A program made the translations under genes and the position numbers. From assembly GCA_029862935.1 (NCBI GenBank), contig JAOTWK010000117.1, positions 1 through 9,086 of the forward strand: a stretch of 9,086 nt of DNA, given 5' to 3'. The notes below the pieces were generated by a model. It was not told the DNA's origin. It saw nothing but the letters and a program-made list of their open reading frames with translations, and searched no databases. This DNA is from Gemmatimonadota bacterium. GTDB lineage: Bacteria > Gemmatimonadota > Gemmatimonadetes > Gemmatimonadales > GWC2-71-9. Of the stretch, positions 7,367 to 9,086 are shown piece by piece; the first letter of the stretch is position 1; each line of letters starts with the position of its first letter.

Positions 7367-9086
7367 TCGTCTTCTCGTTCCACTGCTGGTGGTCCTCGTT
7401 GCGTTGCCGCTCGAGGGTCAGCTCACACCGCCGTCGACCGGTGGGGCGCCGGAGTTCGATTACCTCCTGCAGCAGGTGGCGGAGAGCCGGCGCGTTCTCG
7501 TGATCGGTGCCCACCCGGACGACGAGGACAGCGGGCTTCTCGCTCTGCTCGCCCGAGCCTACGGCGTTCAGTCGGCGTACCTGTCGCTGTCCCGCGGCGA
7601 CGGGGGACAGAACCTCATCGGTCCGGAACTCGGCGTGGGACTCGGGATTCTCCGCTCGCGCGAGCTAGAGGCTGCGCGAGCGATTGACGGCGCGCATCAA
7701 TTCGTGACTCGCGCGTATGATTTTGGCTACAGTCGCTCGATCGACGAAACGGCGGCGCTATGGCATCCCGATTCGATCCTGAAGGACGCTGTGCGGATCG
7801 TCCGGCGCTATCGACCGCACGTCATCGTGTCCGTGTTCTCGGGAACGGCGCGGGACGGTCACGGGCAGCATCAGATGGCGGGGCAAATTGCGCATGCCGT
7901 GTTCGAGGCCGCTGGAGACGGGCGTCGCTTCCCGGAGCTCGAGCGCGAGGAGGGCCTCAGCCCGTGGAGACCCCTGAAGCTGTATCGTTCTGCCCGATTC
8001 CAAGCGGCCGGGGAGCGCGTGGATTTGAGCACTGGGGAACTGGATCCCCGGTTGGGTCTCACCTATCACCAGATCGCGATGGCGAGCCGGTCGCGCCACA
8101 GCTCTCAGGACATGGGACGCTCTCAGCCAATCGGCCCGCAGCGGACGGGTGTCGCGCTGGTGACGGACCTGACGGGCGCGGCGTCTCCGGAGTTCTTTGC
8201 CGGCATTCCCCGTGAGGCCTCATGGCTGGCCTCGCTCACCGACTCTCTGCGCCGGACGGTGGCGCCGGTGCGCCTGGCGTCGGCGGTCCCCGTCTTGAAC
8301 GCTGCACGCGAGCGACTGCGCGACGAGGGGGCCGAACGGCGACTGGATTCGCTCGTACAGCAGACCCTGGCGATTGCTGCCGGGCTCCTCATCGACGTGA
8401 CGACGGACGTCGAGCGAGTCGTGCCGGGTGGGGTCCTGCAGGTGAGCGTGCATGTCTACAACGCGGGACCCTATCCCGCAGAGCTGACCGGCATCCGGCT
8501 CACCGTACCCGGCGGCTGGAGTGCTCAGGCGGACGACACCCGTCGCTCCCTGCCGTCCGGTGCGGACCTGGAGGTGGAGCTCGCCGTCGAGGTGCCGGCC
8601 GGTGCCCATCCGAGCCAGCCCTACCATTTGATGCGGCCGCTCCAGGGAGGGATGTACGACTGGACCGATACGGAGCCCGCGGTACGGGGTGAGCTCTTCG
8701 AGCCGCCGCTGATCACCGGAACGGCGCTCGTTCAGGTCGACAGGGGTCTTCCGATCGGCCTTTCCCGGGAGGCCACCTATCGGTACACCGATCAAGCGGT
8801 CGGCGAGGTCCGGCGCCCGCTCGTCGTGATGCCGGAGATGGCCGTTCGCCTCACTCCAGCGGTCGTGGCGTGGTCCACACGTGTGGCCACGGCACGCACG
8901 TTTTCGGTAACGGTGACGAAGTACGGCAGCGAGAAGCGGGACGGCGAAGTAGTCCTCGAGATCGAGCCCTGGGGGGTTCGGCAGTCCCAGCTGTTTTCGC
9001 TGAAGAGCGATGGGGAATCGCGCATCTTCAGTTTCGAGGTGCGCCGACCGGCAGCGGTCCGTGATGGCTCTGCCTCGGTGCGCGCG
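7353..9086 (+). CDS. Exported PIG-L/LmbE family deacetylase with NEW3-like domain, partial (3' end missing)
   Basis: The frame is open for 578 codons from GTG at 7353 to the right edge without a stop, so the C-terminus is missing. Residues 1-22 (MKRRSRLLVPLLVVLV...) form a signal peptide. The PIG-L domain spans about 47-265. AHPDDE (53-58) is the first zinc-binding and catalytic motif. DGHGQHQ (168-174) supplies the second metal-binding His element (His170/His173). RGDGGQNLIGPELG (81-94) and TRAYDFGYS (119-127) are typical of the long exported subfamily, whose members often reach about 800 residues. PIG-L enzymes remove N-acetyl groups from GlcNAc-type sugars; the substrate here is unknown. 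Residues ~343-425 form a beta-sandwich resembling NEW3/NPCBM-associated domains, consistent with sugar or glycan contact. The start is chosen because the basic n-region begins there. It overlaps the preceding gene by 14 bases, suggesting coupled translation. Confidence 0.9.
   Translation, partial: MKRRSRLLVPLLVVLVALPLEGQLTPPSTGGAPEFDYLLQQVAESRRVLVIGAHPDDEDSGLLALLARAYGVQSAYLSLSRGDGGQNLIGPELGVGLGILRSRELEAARAIDGAHQFVTRAYDFGYSRSIDETAALWHPDSILKDAVRIVRRYRPHVIVSVFSGTARDGHGQHQMAGQIAHAVFEAAGDGRRFPELEREEGLSPWRPLKLYRSARFQAAGERVDLSTGELDPRLGLTYHQIAMASRSRHSSQDMGRSQPIGPQRTGVALVTDLTGAASPEFFAGIPREASWLASLTDSLRRTVAPVRLASAVPVLNAARERLRDEGAERRLDSLVQQTLAIAAGLLIDVTTDVERVVPGGVLQVSVHVYNAGPYPAELTGIRLTVPGGWSAQADDTRRSLPSGADLEVELAVEVPAGAHPSQPYHLMRPLQGGMYDWTDTEPAVRGELFEPPLITGTALVQVDRGLPIGLSREATYRYTDQAVGEVRRPLVVMPEMAVRLTPAVVAWSTRVATARTFSVTVTKYGSEKRDGEVVLEIEPWGVRQSQLFSLKSDGESRIFSFEVRRPAAVRDGSASVRA

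Noticed and set aside
1..9086. CRISPR arrays, insertion sequences, toxin-antitoxin pairs, phage or defence genes
   Set aside because: I found no regularly spaced DNA repeats, transposase or integrase motifs, or small paired genes. All long coding stretches are explained by five metabolic or surface genes.

Overview
The window is high-GC bacterial DNA. It holds five protein-coding genes in a divergent layout: two on the minus strand (left half) and three on the plus strand (right half). I see no rRNA, tRNA, CRISPR array, insertion sequence or other mobile element. The gene mix points to a soil or environmental bacterium of the Gemmatimonadota, or a similar phylum such as Acidobacteriota: a large Ig-repeat lipoprotein with 'WTLG..AG' repeats, a VLCAD-like acyl-CoA dehydrogenase, an exported S9 peptidase and a long exported PIG-L deacetylase. 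This placement rests on gene style and GC content only.

Left half, minus strand, read right to left. At 4458-2593 lies a 621-residue VLCAD/ACAD9-type acyl-CoA dehydrogenase with an intact catalytic glutamate and a tryptophan-rich C-terminal half. After a gap of about 190 bases comes a large surface lipoprotein that starts near 2399 and runs off the left edge. It has a lipobox cysteine, a run of Ig-like modules (three of them regular repeats of about 100-115 residues) and then a switch to a beta-helix-type region. Its start codon is not obvious: there is no in-frame ATG upstream of the signal peptide.

The region 4459-4623 is a divergent promoter region between the acyl-CoA dehydrogenase and the right-hand genes.

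Right half, plus strand. At 4624-6672 lies a secreted S9C prolyl-oligopeptidase-family peptidase with a complete Ser-Asp-His triad. It is followed 55 bases later by a 212-residue phosphoribosyltransferase-fold protein (6728-7366) whose PRPP-binding loop is degraded. The last gene overlaps this by 14 bases: an exported PIG-L/LmbE-type N-deacetylase with a NEW3-like domain that runs off the right edge. Spacing and orientation suggest one transcription unit for the three. Two products are predicted to be exported hydrolases, for peptides and for N-acetyl groups on sugars; the middle one is predicted to be cytoplasmic.

I found no clear new defence or mobile system. The best leads are the degenerate phosphoribosyltransferase between two exported hydrolases, the start and modular structure of the lipoprotein, and the aromatic-rich segment of the dehydrogenase.
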